A stretch of 64,000 nt of DNA from Symbiodinium natans (lineage: Eukaryota > Sar > Dinophyceae > Suessiales > Symbiodiniaceae): the NCBI GenBank assembly GCA_905221605.1, contig CAJNDS010001835.1, positions 350,101 through 414,100 on the forward strand. Reading direction: 5' to 3'. The notes beneath the pieces were generated by a model. That model worked only from the letters and a program-made list of their open reading frames with translations. It made no database searches and was not told where the DNA came from. Within the stretch, counting starts at the first letter, position 1, and each line of letters opens with the position of its first letter. Below, in pieces: positions 23,404 to 34,963 of this stretch. Both the position numbers and the translations under genes were made by a program.

Positions 23404-24066
23404 AAGTTCTCACCCAGTTATCATGTCATCCACACTTTGGGCCAAATGTCCACACACGCATCTGAAACAAGTTCTGCACCCGACTTCTTAGCTCCATGCC
23501 CCCCAGCTTGAACAAATTCTAGCACGAATTCTGTTGAATTCCGAACCGCGCTGCACCGAGGCTCCACTGGCGCCTGCGCTAGGAGTGCTTCGCGCGCTTC
23601 CCGGACGGCACTCTGCAGTCCTGCGTCAGCACAGCACAAGTCCCGTTCCAAACCCACACCCAGCCTCCCCCACTTTTTCCCCCCATCCCTCTCTCGCAGA
23701 AAACGAGATTTGAATAGGGAAGCCCAGAAGTTGATTCCAAATGAGGGCTTTGGACACCAACATCGACACCTTGTGGGAAACTTCCCGTCTGATTCCGACT
23801 TCAGGGTTCGAATTGACTCTCATCACGACATCAGCTTTGCTACGGGCAGCTGATGGAAGCTGTAGTGAAGGTGTGAAACCTGAAGTAATGAAACTTCTTG
23901 TCGAGACCTTCCTCCGACACCGCGGACCTTGCAGCAAATGCACAGGCCTCCCCCCCCCCCTGGCTCCCCACGCGTAGGTATGTCCTTCACCAGCCATCAT
24001 GGATGCTGCCATAAGGGGGTACTGCACGAGAGCTTTGCCGAAGCCTGCCGAACCCATCTTTGCTAC
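23404..24066. other. Upstream region of channel A
   Basis: Minus-strand sequence 5' of the channel A start. I see no convincing exon and no TATA box. Pyrimidine-rich patches (CCCCCACTTTTTCCCCCC near 23668, a C10 run near 23950) are present. Confidence 0.4.
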
Positions 24067-24636
24067 TTACATCAGCTCAAGCATGTTGCAGCAAGAGGTT
24101 GCGCCTGAAACCAAGGCTGCCAGGGTGTGTGTGCCTAAGCTTTGCCGCAACGCGTGCAGCACCAGCATCACTAAAAACTCTGAAGCCAACCCTGTGCTCG
24201 GCTTTAGACCATACCACGCAATGAATTTCGGCGCGTTGCGTGCGGCATACTGCTTCTCATGCATGCACTCGCTGGCCACATGTCCACTCTTGCCGCAGTT
24301 TGAGCAGACCAGCCGGCCACTTGCTCCTGTTGCAGAATATGCACGCAGTGTATGACTTCGTCGATCACAATCTAGTCCTTTCCCCGGTCTCCAGAAACTT
24401 GTGGAGAGCTGAGATCTGAAGCTTGAAGTGTCCCCTGTGAAGCTGTGCTTCCAGCCTTCAGATCTGCTTAGAAGAACTTCGAGCGGCGTCCGCTTATTGT
24501 CGTCCAAGAGGAAGAGGGACAAAGGCACTGCGTCACAAAGGTACCTGCAGAAGAAACTTCCACAGAACCGGGCACGCTTGGGCGTGCCTGAGCTCGCAGC
24601 CACTAGGCATGAACAAGCGATGCAAGGGTGGAGCAT
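24067..24636 (-). CDS. CCHC zinc-knuckle protein fragment
   Basis: A 189-codon open frame with one clear retroviral-type zinc knuckle, CSNCGKSGHVASEC, at residues 111-124 (C-x2-C-x4-H-x4-C). It is preceded by SATGASGRLV and followed by MHEKQYAARNAPKFIAWYG. Zinc knuckles bind single-stranded nucleic acid and occur in cellular RNA-binding proteins and in gag proteins of retroelements. No reverse transcriptase or integrase motif is visible nearby, so a cellular gene is as likely as a transposon relic. It lies between the two channel genes on the same strand. The N-terminal 30 residues may be intron. Confidence 0.5.
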   Translation of the reverse strand: MLHPCIACSCLVAASSGTPKRARFCGSFFCRYLCDAVPLSLFLLDDNKRTPLEVLLSRSEGWKHSFTGDTSSFRSQLSTSFWRPGKGLDCDRRSHTLRAYSATGASGRLVCSNCGKSGHVASECMHEKQYAARNAPKFIAWYGLKPSTGLASEFLVMLVLHALRQSLGTHTLAALVSGATSCCNMLELM

Positions 24637-25329
24637 TACTTCAAGAAGCAGCCGGCGCAGGAAACCAGAATTACAATTGCAGCATCAAGACCACTGTTGA
24701 CTGAGAGTGGCCCCAACAATCCGTTAATTAGCTGCGACGTCGTTGGTACAGTAGGTCCTATACGCGCGCCTTGTGATCTCCACGTAATGGTCTCTGCAGT
24801 TGGCAGGCACGCGTGAGGCGGCATGACACACCTTTCAACAAGGAACCTGGACCTCGACCTGGATTGAACTTGAAACACACCCGAATGTGTAAGGTCGTGC
24901 AGCTGCACCAGGTACTGTGTTGCCTCTGAAACACAGGTTCCACTGACAAGCCCTGTCTTTGAACACATCCAGAAGCTGACCCTGTAATTCTTTGCCGGTG
25001 CCACGGCGCCATTATGGAGAAACTGCTGGAATCTGCTGGATCAACAACAACACTTCAGCATCGGACCCAGTGCAGTGGTGTTCCCGAGCAGGAGAGAAGC
25101 GGTGCACGAGGATTGGCATTGGGCCCCACCTCCTTGGCTTCCGCCTACGAGGCCTACGGTGTAGGGTTCCAACAAAAAGTGGCCGCTGCCTTTTGAGTGC
25201 TCTGCCCATCTCTACACCTGGGCGTGCACTGAGTCCCCAGCAATCCGGGTCCGTTTGACATCGCCCTGAAAGGAAGAGAATGGACTTTTTGGGTCCCGCA
25301 GAAAGAACGTGGAGCCGACTCACCAGTTC

Positions 25330-25590
25330 GCACAGTTCAAAAGCATCATGGCTGGGCGCAGGCCTGCTGATTCACGAAGCAGCTCAAGTTCTGTCTTGTT
25401 GGCTCCGCACCAGCACGCAGAAGCTTCAGCACCTTCCAAGGATACTTCAGGACCCACGCTGCGCTTCAAGAGGCTCGCCGCAGAGGCAAAACTAGGAGAG
25501 CCCCGCACCTCGGGCAGCGTCGCGCTTCCCCCCAGAATCAAGTTTCGCAGGCGCGCCTGCAACCATGCCCAATAGCTACGTACAAGTAAC
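25330..25590 (-). CDS. Unrecognised exon
   Basis: A 100-codon open frame with coding character: WAWLQARLRNLILGGSATLP, then EVRGSPSFASAASLLKRSVG and CGANKTELELLRESAGLRPA. I recognise no domain. It may belong to the same spliced gene as the zinc-knuckle segment downstream, by strand and distance only. Confidence 0.35.
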
Positions 25591-26449
25591 AGTGAACGGG
25601 GCGAAGTGCGACACAAGCCCACAAGCTGTGCTCGGAGGGTGCAGAGTGCCGGTCTGCAGATCTACGTTGTGACATCATGTGCGCTTGTACTGGCATGGCC
25701 AACCAGAGTGCCTAACGAGACTCAAAGTCAGAATTCTGAGCTTTGAAAACTTGAAGTGCCCTGACACAAGCCACTCCGAAACCCCTCCGCGCCGTTGCCG
25801 CCGCAGCTAGGGCGCGAAGCTTTTCGGAACGACCTGGTCGAGCCAGATGACTCAGCAGCAGAAACGAAAGCCTCCTTCCGAACATCTGAACTGTCTGTGA
25901 AGGAAGACGAACAAAGCTTCGACAAGAAGTTCGACCCGCAAAGTGAAAACACAGCCGCCTGCCCGCGCACAAATCTCGAAAACGGTCAGCCCGTGTGAGT
26001 CAAGTGGAAAGCACTCCTGGGGCGGCGGCAAGAGCCAACAGCTGCGCTCCAGAGCATTGACCAAACCAAACTTTCGGGCTTACAAACAGACACGAGACCT
26101 GAGAAAAACCATGGCAAAAAGGAGGACTGCTTCCTAGACTTGGATAACATTGCGCACCTACCGGCTCGAATCCAACATCTTCACCACTGCCAAGGTGCAC
26201 GTATTCTCTTTGCCTGGGAGGCAGTGTTCCTCATTCGCTGCATCTGAACGACACCAAAAGACTGCACAAGCCACGCACTGACGATTGAACAAGTCAGACA
26301 TGGTTTTCAGGTTTCGGGCTACAAGTACCGTGAGTATGGGTTTTGGACTCGGGGCGACTTCGAGTGCTTTGACAATGAGAAACTCGGCATCTCAGAAAAT
26401 GCACACGCCCATCATGCCCATCACGCCGGTCACGCACGCAACATGTGGC

Positions 26450-26719
26450 TCAGCCGAGCTGCAACTGGTCCACGGCTTCAGCAACTTCTTTCGGACTGAT
26501 GGTGTAGCACAAATCGAGCTGCCCATCCTTTGGGAGTTTGCATATTGGTGGAGTCCAGAGGCAAGCAAAGAGGGAGTAAGCGTCAGCGATACGAAGGGTC
26601 GATTTGACGAACGCGGCCTTGTTGGAGGTCAGTCCCACCACGGTGAAACATCGGTTGCAAAGAGTCAAGTGGCTCAAGTGCAAATACAAACGAGGAGGCG
26701 GCTGTTCCGCCTTCCTCAA
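26450..26719 (-). CDS. Weak exon candidate
   Basis: A 89-codon frame containing CFTVVGLTSNKAAFVKSTLR, PPICKLPKDGQLDLCYTISP and KEVAEAVDQLQLG. The opposite strand has a 150-codon open frame over the same bases, so one of the two is a shadow. I favour the minus strand because all supported genes lie there. No family recognised. Confidence 0.25.
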   Translation of the reverse strand: MRKAEQPPPRLYLHLSHLTLCNRCFTVVGLTSNKAAFVKSTLRIADAYSLFACLWTPPICKLPKDGQLDLCYTISPKEVAEAVDQLQLG

Positions 26720-26819
26720 GACATGGCTTTGAAATGACTGCCAGAGTGCCTCTAACTACCCTCAGGCTGCTCAGGAACTGAGCGCGGGTTGGGCAGCTTG
26801 AGAACACGGGTGATCCTCA

Positions 26820-27149
26820 GGAGATTTCACCATGCTGGTGGCTACCTCAACTAGACTAGACTAGACCCTCGACGAATTACACTTAATTACACGTGTCCCC
26901 TGCATTCTTGGGATCGATTCGTGGTTCACGCCGATTTGCATGGAGTATGAACCCTACCCACCTCTGCGCAAGAGTGAGAGCGGCATCTGCAAGTGATGCT
27001 GTTCGTGGGCCGGACTAAGTCAGCCCTAGCCGAAGATCAGACACCAGAAACTAGGAACCTGCAATCCCAACTGCAAGTGCCACCTTCCGTCGAACTTCGA
27101 CACATGAGCCCCCATAAGCAGCACGCGTGTCTTACGTCACGTAGGTCAC
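26820..27149. other. No supportable gene
   Basis: Nothing convincing on either strand. ACTAGACTAGACTAGA near 26852 is a small tandem repeat. Confidence 0.4.
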
Positions 27150-27290
27150 AGCACCAGGTACCAGTAGCACCAGTAGCACAGGTTGCACAGGTAGCACAGG
27201 TAGCACAGGTAGCAGTAGCAGGCTTGGCACAGGCTTAGCACAGGCTTAGCACAGGTAGCACAGGCCTAGCACAGGTAGCACAAGTAGCAA
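27150..27290. repeat. Minisatellite of 9-10 bp units (GTAGCACAG)
   Basis: Units GTAGCACAG, CTTAGCACAG and CCTAGCACAG repeat about 12 times, with variants CACCAGTAG at the left end. Confidence 0.9.
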
Positions 27291-27384
27291 CTAAAGGGAT
27301 TGCGCATTGCGGCCCCGCGAGGTTTTTGAAGGTTGGATGTACAACGTATAAAGACATGGACCAATGGAAAGTGTTAGTGATGGA

Positions 27385-27450
27385 TGTGTGTGTGTGTGTG
27401 TGTCTGTCCGTCCGTCCGTCCGTCCGTCCGTCCGTCCGTCTGTCTGTCTG
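27385..27450. repeat. Compound (TG)n(TCCG)n(TCTG)n microsatellite
   Basis: About nine TG units, then about nine TCCG units, then three TCTG units in direct succession. Confidence 0.95.
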
Positions 27451-27823
27451 CGCTTTTTGTGTACGGCAGGTCATGTTGGTGAAGCTCTCTAAGGGTTGCC
27501 CCACAATAGCAGCAAACTGCCATAGCAAACAGGAACGCTGCCACATTCGACAGCGCAAGAAACGGAGGCAAGCTGATGACAAGCGAACGCAAGCAACAAG
27601 CACGAGGCGAAAGGCAGACTGGCTGACGCAGCCGAACCAAAATCGTATGAGCCTAAGCTCTTTGCATCACTTCCCGCTAGTTGCCTCGTTGCATCCATGT
27701 GTGCTCACGGCAAGCGTCTGAGATATCTTCGCATCCAATTGCTTCAAATCCGCTCGCAAAGCAACTTGATCGATGGCACGGGCCTCAGGGCGGCAAGACA
27801 GCTGAATGAACGAATGAACTTAC

Positions 27824-28756
27824 ACATGGGGCACAATCAGAAACACAGTGCAGAGTTTACTGCTTTCTTGTCTCTGTTTAAGGCTTGAGCCGGGCCCTTG
27901 CATCGCCTTAGGTGACAGACCCTGATAAACCGCGGTCCCTCGAGTCAAGACAGCTTTGGCCACATGATGGCCAAGGAACAGGACGCCATCGATAAACTCT
28001 TCTTGCGTTATCTCCTTGGCGCGCGCATCGCGGCAACGGCAGCACTCACCAGCAGCCGTGTGTATGTAGACTATATGACTATGATGTGGCCTACTTGCCC
28101 CGTCTGTCTCATAGACTTTGACGTGGCGACATCACAGCCACGTTCGTCGCCCACAGCACTTCGAGGTGTGCCCGAGGTGTACCCGCGCGGCCAACACATC
28201 AAGCACATTATGTAACCTCCCCATTCCTCGTCCAAAGCATGTTAAGCCAAGTTTCTCCATCGCCATTGTCCAAGAGGCCTCAGGGCATACAGCCCAGATT
28301 CTGCAGCAGACAACATGTCAACTCTGAGATGTCAAGCTCATCAACAAATGAGGCCGCAACTGAAAAGTGCGGAAGTCTCGGTGACGTCAAGATCCAGCGT
28401 TTGAAAATAGGCTAACGCCTTCGGGCTTTCGAGAATCGATGCCAGCCGCTCCTCTGTAATCAATCCGTCCACCGAGCCCCCGATTGCATGAAAAACTTCC
28501 TGCAACTTCTGCACGTATTTCTGCTTGTTTCGCAGTCTCTCGATGACCAACGTCTCGTCATCATTCCGAGCCGCCTCAAGCGTGTCTTTCAAAAACACGG
28601 CCGATATGACCCTGATGGCAGCGAACACGATGATCGTAATATACAAAAGGAAGAAGACGACGTAGGCTTGGTTGACCTTCTCGAGCACGGGCCGTGCGCT
28701 GGTCGGCCAGTTGCCCGCGAAGGTGATCCTGAGAAATTTAGTAGTGAAGTTGCTCT

Positions 28757-28808
<52 letters not shown>

Positions 28809-31451
28809 TCTGACACGACGCAGCCAAAACACTACTGCTGCATAACATGTAGCAACGTGTAGCAACCCGATTTGGCCGTGCTGCATCGTTTACGAGTTTC
28901 AACGTGAGAAAACACAAGAGCGATTTTTCACGAAGTTTCTCCCTGTCGGTATCAGCCGGACTTTCTTTGTTAACCTCTGTGTTCTTCAAGAGCTGGTGTT
29001 TCTGATTTTTTTTATGCTGCTTGGTCTATCACCACAAACCGCACCCAACCTCGAAGCAACTGTGCACGTGTGATCCCGCTCCTTTCGCAGCTGCGGGGTG
29101 GCGGGGTCCGGCTCGCAATTTCTTCGGCTTGGATTGGACTGATGCTAAAACTGTTTGAGCAAAATTATTTTGCCAAAATATCCTTGCACCTAGACACGCG
29201 TGGGCGTGATGGTGCTCTCGTCAACCCTGCCATTGGGCTCGGCCAGACAGAGCAACAAAAAACCTTGCGAAGAGGCGGCCCAGAGGCTAAGGCCCCCGGA
29301 TGGCCCTGACAAACGCCCTCTGCAACTGAGCAGAAGAAGAACAAAGCTGAACACCCCAAGACAATCCGTGGCCAAAACCAAACACCTTGCAAGAGGAGAC
29401 CAAGCGTTACCTTGGAGCATGTAAGTCCCGAACCGGTGAGAGCTTGATGAGGTGGACTGCAACAACTCTAGGAGGCGGGTCTCGGTAGCAGCCTTCCATC
29501 TCAACGCCTCCATGAGAGGGGGGGGGGGGGGGGGGGGTGGCACGTTTGCCCATGTGGCCAGATGGCTGTCATCAGCCGATACTCACTGGTGGCTGGCGGA
29601 AGTCGCTTTGTCTAGGGATCAAGAAGTGTTGGCGCGGGACGCTTGTTGCTCCATTGCCGTGGGCACCGAGCATGTTCTTTGGTTTTCTGCGGGCGCGGGC
29701 GATGTTTGCTGCATTTCTGGCTGGCGGTGCAAAATCGCGTTCTCTTGCTGCAGGTTTAGCATCTGAACTCATGAGTTTGCAAAAGCCGGGGCCAAGTCAC
29801 GGACCATCAAGCCCCTCATCCTGCCCTGCCTCCAAGAACCAAACCATGCATGGACTCGCACCAACACACGGCAGCCGAGAGGAGGGCGCAGCTTCAAACT
29901 AATTTCAGGCTCAGCGTCTCATAGAGCGTGTACATGGCCCGGTAAGCGGTCCCATAGCGATTCCAGATCCACACTCTATCGTCAAAATTGTTGTTCGTGT
30001 CTGTGATGAAGTCTTGAAGCAAGTTGCCCAATACCAGTGTGCCCATCCACATGAATACTAAAAGCAACACCATACTCCAGCCAAGAGATGGCAGAAAGCA
30101 GTAGCAGGCCTTCACGAGCAGCCGCAATCCACGAAAGAAGCGGAAGGTTCGGACCAAGCGGATAGCACGAACGCACTTCAAAACCCTGACCATCCGCAGC
30201 ATTACAATGTTCTGCCCTTCGGCACCTTCGGTCATCGGTAAAATCACGAACATGTCCACTAAGCCCGCAATCACCAACAAGGTGTCGAACCAATTGGCCA
30301 CATCCATGACAAAGTGCCTCCTCTCCATGCAGATTCGAAACACCAACTCTGCCAGAAACACGAAGACGAAAATGGCATCCTTAGACTATCTCTCGGCGAC
30401 GGCCTAAAGGACTAAAGGCAGGCATGGGATGCTAGAAGCGAGCCATGCACGAAGGCACATATACATAAATATACATATGTATATATATATATATATAAAT
30501 GTGTGTATATACACACACATATATATATATATGAATACATATTTGTTATCGTTCATATTGGGTTACATCTGATGTTCGATCATTGTTGGTTTGCTTGGAG
30601 TGCTTTGGAGCATATTAAATTGGAGTATATGCTTCTTGCATCTGATTTTTACAGCGGCAAGTCGCCAAGGTCCGGAAGAGTGGAGACACTTCGTTCAAGA
30701 TCGGGCCGTCCCCCATACCTGCGGCTTGGGATGCATGACGCGCAGCAATGCGCAGCAACTCTGCAGGAGGCCCTGCGATCCCCCCACGCTGCCGGCCTAT
30801 CAACGCTCCCACAGCTCGCCCTTCCACCTCCAACTCGACCTTGGAGAGGTTCCATAAACTTGATTTTAATCAGTTTAAGGAGCCCGGGATAGGATCACAA
30901 CCTGCCCATCTGTCCCCGACAAGGCCCGACAATCTTTCAGACCCAGCCGCCAGCATGACGAAGGAGTTGATAAGCACCAGCATACCCGCAAGCAGATCCG
31001 TCCAGGCCTTGCTCCGATCGATGAAGCTGTCTAGGCCCAGGAGATCCTCTGCTGTGGGCTTACCGGAGGAGTGGCCCGACTTCTTGGACTTTGTCCGAGA
31101 CGTAACACTGTGGACGGACTCGATCTTCCCTGGGGCAGCGCTGCGGTCGTAGCTCTCATCCGTCAACATATCTGTCTGGTCTGGCACCTCTTCGAACACC
31201 TCCTGCGTGTCATCTTCATTCCCGTCTCCGATGCAGATGTCACACGGATTTGCAGCGCACAATGCACCTCGTCTTCCGAAACTGCCTCGGGTGAGGAGAT
31301 CCAGGCGCTCCATCCGATTGAAGGCCAATTGCACCGATGTCGCGAACGATGCATGCTGCTCCTCTGCAAGCTGCAGCAGCTGCGCTTGCTCTTCAGAGAT
31401 AACGCGAAGGATCTCGTCTATGTCCTCGGCCCAAACCTTTGGTTTTGGCAT
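27824..31451 (-). CDS. Voltage-gated cation channel B (single domain, 6TM, EF-hand tail)
   Basis: Tandem paralogue of channel A, about 4.4 kb 5' of it on the same strand. Exons, 5' to 3': about 30945-31451 (start MPKPKVW, acidic and Ser/Lys-rich N-terminus, S1 LLAGMLVLINSFVMLAA), about 30655-30765 (linker ILNEVSPLFRTL), 29915-30379 (S2 to pore helix without a break), about 28361-28728 (ITFAGNWP, S6, EF-hand-like region, AYFQTLDLDV), 28014 down to at most 27824 (EITQEEFIDGVLFLGHH). S4 is RMVRVLKCVRAIRLVRTFR. S6 is VVFFLLYITIIVFAAIRVIS. The first EF-hand loop reads GGSVDGLITEER, so the usual Asp at position 1 is Gly and calcium binding there is doubtful. The region between ALF and EITQ is unresolved and may hide a frame break. 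The C-terminal end is uncertain. Confidence 0.85.
28361..28728 (-). CDS. Channel B exon: filter, S6, EF-hand-like tail
   Basis: Starts after TTTCTCAG with G-ATC-ACC-TTC, encoding ITFAGNWPTSARPVLEKV, then S6, then ETLVIERLRNKQKYVQKLQE and the EF-hand-like stretch SVDGLITEERLASILESPKA. The same protein stretch in channel A is cut by four introns. Confidence 0.85.
28758..28808. repeat. (CGA)17 microsatellite
   Basis: 51 bases of perfect trinucleotide repeat, inside the channel B pore intron and only about 30 bases from its 3' splice site. Confidence 0.97.
29519..29537. repeat. G19 homopolymer
   Basis: Nineteen consecutive G on the + strand, within the channel B intron. On the transcribed sense it is C19. 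Confidence 0.9.
29915..30379 (-). CDS. Channel B exon: S2 to pore helix
   Basis: Starts after TCTAAG with GATGCCATTTTCG (DAIFVFVFLAELVFRICMER). It continues through S3 (VANWFDTLLVIAGLVDMFVI), S4, S5 (LPSLGWSMVLLLVFMWMGTL) and the pore helix YRAMYTLYE. In channel A the same stretch is interrupted between S3 and S4. Confidence 0.9.
30458..30542. repeat. AT-rich inverted repeat with perfect palindromic core
   Basis: Alternating AT flanks a perfect 16-bp palindrome, GTGTGTATATACACAC. Arms of ATATAT on both sides extend the symmetry to about 55 bases, so cruciform extrusion is plausible. It sits in an intron of channel B. Confidence 0.85.
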
Positions 31452-34450
31452 GGAGGAAAGCTCTTTGGCTTCAAAGCAGCCTCTTACAACTTGTTGCGCC
31501 CTGTCTCCCTTGAGGAGACAGGCAGTTCGGCGTTCGCTGCCAAATGGCTGCAGAAGCAGGTTCTGTAGCAGTGCTCACATCTGTCAAGTTGTGCCACACT
31601 TTGCGCCTGACACAACTCCTGAAAATGAAACGACGGTCCCTCAGTGAAAACAAATTTGCTTCTGAGAACCCTGCATCGACGTTGGTCTGAAACGTGGTCT
31701 CATGAGCTGAGTCTACAAGGACTTCGACCAGCAGCTTTGCCGTGAGTACCTGAAACAGCAGAGTTCTGAGAGTTGGTCCTCAAATGTCCACAACCTGACT
31801 ACCCTCGAAAGCCGAGTGCGAAGACGCTAAGCCCGGCACAGGCAAGGAGCTCAGAGGGGGCTCTTCCTCCACAGCTGCAAAAAATGTACGTGATGCTTTT
31901 TTTTAATGTCCTGCTGCCTTTTTATTGTCTCTGGCCACATTGAAGCTGCTCTCCACCTAAAGACAATGCCGCCGCAACATGACTCTGCAGGCCCCCCCAC
32001 CTGCCCGCAGCCTGCCCCACCCCAAAAAAAATAAAAAGGTCCTCCACCTTGCCCTGCAGCTCCTCAAGGTCGCTCCAACGCGACCTCCGGCTTTAACATT
32101 CACCCGGACTCAGTGCGCAGTTTCCGCTCGGCATCCTGTCTCCCCAAGGCCAAGTGTGCCATCTGCGGGCGTGCGCGTGCTTGCTGTTGCTGCCGAGGAT
32201 CCTGTTAGCCATCACGATGAGTTCGGAGGCCGGTGGTGTCCCATGGGCTGCTCTGCGAGGACTGTGGCATCAAGGCTGGGCTTAGAAACCTGAACCAAGT
32301 ACACAAAGCTAGATGCTGCTGGACTGGATGTGTGTGTGTGTTGTTGGACCGTGTCTGGGAACTTTACCGTTTCAAAGACGAGATGGAGATTGGGGCCGGG
32401 CATGTGGCCGGCATGCATGTCAAACTCGCATCCTGGTACGTCGAAAATCGATGAGGTATGAAGTGTCAATGTGCATCCAAGCCTTGAGCCACGCATCACA
32501 ACATGAGTCCGCACAAGATTTTCGCAAGCCAAATTATCTTGGCCCGAAGCTAGTGCATGGATGGAGTATGGCTGCCTCCATACTCTCTCTCTCTCTGTCC
32601 GCTGCTGCCTCCATACTACAATTGCCAAACTGATCCAAATTGCCCCAATCAGGACAAAAAGAGGTGTGGCGAGTCAGCTGGGGACACAGGCTTCCTGGGC
32701 CACTGCAGCCTTGGAAGCGATGGAAGTGTGAGCTTACTTTGTTCAAAGCGCCGTCAAAGGGCGGTCAAGACAAAGCTCAGGAACCAACCATGAGTTCATC
32801 AAACTTCTGTTCCATCTTCGCGAAGGCCCAAGACCTGAATGTAGATGCTTGGCTGCTTGACAATGCTTGACCCATGGCCACTGCAATCAATGATTGCAGG
32901 TATTCACGGTTGCTGCAGGCCTGCAGACTGAAATTTGTGCACTGCACTGTGCATTACGCCACACCGCAGCAAATGCTGTCAGCTGCGGCTACGGGGGTCG
33001 CCAATCACTCGCAACCACGCCTTCCAACCTCGTTCGCTGAGAGCCTCCAACGCGCAGCATCGTTGCTGGTCAGAAGGGCTCCTTGATGAACTTGGGGTGT
33101 CGATGTCGGTGTGCCCCGCGTCGCGCAGCATGTTCCTCTTCGATTCTTCACGCAGTCCGCCTTGCCAGATTCTGGTGTGTCGCAGGGTCAGCTGCACGTC
33201 AGCTGGTCGCAAGGCAGAGTGCAACACGAGTGCGGAGGTACTCGTCATCAAGCCAAAGTTGGTCACGCTGCACAACATCGCCAATCAACACAGTCCCCAA
33301 GTCATCAGGGAACAAATCCTCAGATCGAGGACGTTCAGACGTGAAAAAGGTTTTGTGCAGCAAGGACAAGTGGCGCTGTTCCCATTTCCAGCACGCTGCG
33401 CAAGCACCAGCGCCTGCGCATGACATAGGGATGCAGAAGCCAGGAAAGCAGCAACTACCGGTGCCAATATGATGGCAGTGACTGCAACGTAATTATGCTG
33501 CATGCGGGTGTCAGTCAAATTCCTGCCGAAGCAGAGCGTAAGGCGGCACATGGATGGAGTGGGTCAAGTAGGTTTTGGAGGTGGCCGTTCTTCGTGCGTG
33601 ACACCTGCTGCGGTTCGCGACCTACCGTTCTGCACTGCAAACGCCGCGAATGTCTCTTTCGAAGCCAAAACTGGCCAAAACTTGGGCGTTGCCCTGGCCA
33701 GTGGACAGTGCTTTGTCTCAGATGCTCGGACAGCCATGTTTTGTGGCCAGTTCAGCAGTTGCTTCCGTTCAGTTGTCTTGCCTGCTCAGCCAATACACGC
33801 CACTACCGGCGTGCATCTGATCTGCATTGAAAAACAAAGAAAGATCAAAAAACAAAAGCCTCAGCCATGCAATCCACCCCGACCGCCCGCAGCCCCTCGG
33901 CATAGCTGCGACGCTCGAGCTCCGAGCGTTCCTGGCCCAGATTGCAAGGCGAGGCAATGGAGGGCATGACCGGGCATGACCACTGTATAATATGTTAGTC
34001 TGTGTTAGTGTCTGCCGAATGTACTTGTGGGGCCACGTGGGTATGCAAAGGAAGGCCTCAAAGGTCCACGAACTCCGTAGCTGCTTGGCAGTGATATACA
34101 GTGATCATGTCACAGACCAGTTACAGGGGCTCGATAAAGTTTAAGCTTGTTCAGAAGTGATGAACCAAGGGCCGCCGCCTGCAGTAGAAATGGTTAAATA
34201 TGGAACACAACTTGGCTCACCCAAACCCTTGTCTGGTGCCTGCGTGGCACTTTTCCAGTACTCCTCCGCAGGAATCGGCTTGCCAGTGAATATCTGTACC
34301 TTGAAGGCAAATGCACTGGCAGCACTGTTCGAGACAGCTTCGTGTTTTGTTGCTTCTTCAAGTCATGTAGCCATCATGTTCGGCGGCGGGGAGTCTTCAG
34401 CCTTCATCAGGGGGGCTTTATCGAGACGAAGTGCCGTCGCCAGCCACGCA
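31452..34450. other. Upstream of channel B, no supportable gene
   Basis: Three kilobases 5' of channel B on the minus strand. Many open frames overlap without a convincing exon on either strand. A short (CT)n run is at 32581-32600. The + frame at about 33502-33840 has weak coding character but no domain. Confidence 0.35.
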
Positions 34451-34812
34451 TACACACAGACACAGACACAGACACAGACACAGACGCAGACACAGAAACA
34501 GACACAGACACAGACAGACTGACACACACGCACACGCACACGCACACGCACACGCACACGCACACGCACACGCACACGCACACGCACACGCACACACGCA
34601 CACGCACACGCACACGCACACGCACACGCACACGCACACGCACACGCACACCCGCACACCCACACACCCACACACCCACACACCCACACACCACACACCC
34701 ACACCCACACACCCACCCCCACCCCCACCCACCCACCCACCCACCCACACAACCACACCCACACCCACACCCACACCCACACCCACACCCACACCCACAC
34801 CCACACACCCAC

Positions 34813-34879
<67 letters not shown>

Positions 34880-34932
34880 TACATACATACAGACACAGAC
34901 ACAGACACAGACACAGACACGTACACGTACAC

Positions 34933-34963
<31 letters not shown>

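Larger units (their letters stand above)
28729..29914 (-). other. 1186-bp GC-AG intron in channel B
   Basis: Donor TATGAGAC|GCTGAGCC and acceptor TTTCTCAG|GATCACC join to YETITFAGNWP. The donor is GC. The intron contains a (GAC)17 repeat and a G19 run. An intron occurs at the matching place in channel A, so this one is ancestral to the duplication. Confidence 0.7.

Noticed and set aside
25795-25998. Acidic + strand frame (contains EPDDSAAETKASF)
   Set aside because: Composition is protein-like, but it is short, isolated, and opposite to the array direction. Left uncalled.
26285-26737. 150-codon + strand open frame
   Set aside because: It overlaps a minus-strand candidate of similar quality and would be the only plus-strand gene in the array. 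No domain seen.
26870-26900. Possible spliced-leader relic search (motif ending TTTTGGCTCAAG)
   Set aside because: Only partial matches such as GTGGCTCAAG (near 26668) were seen anywhere; none is long enough to call a relic.
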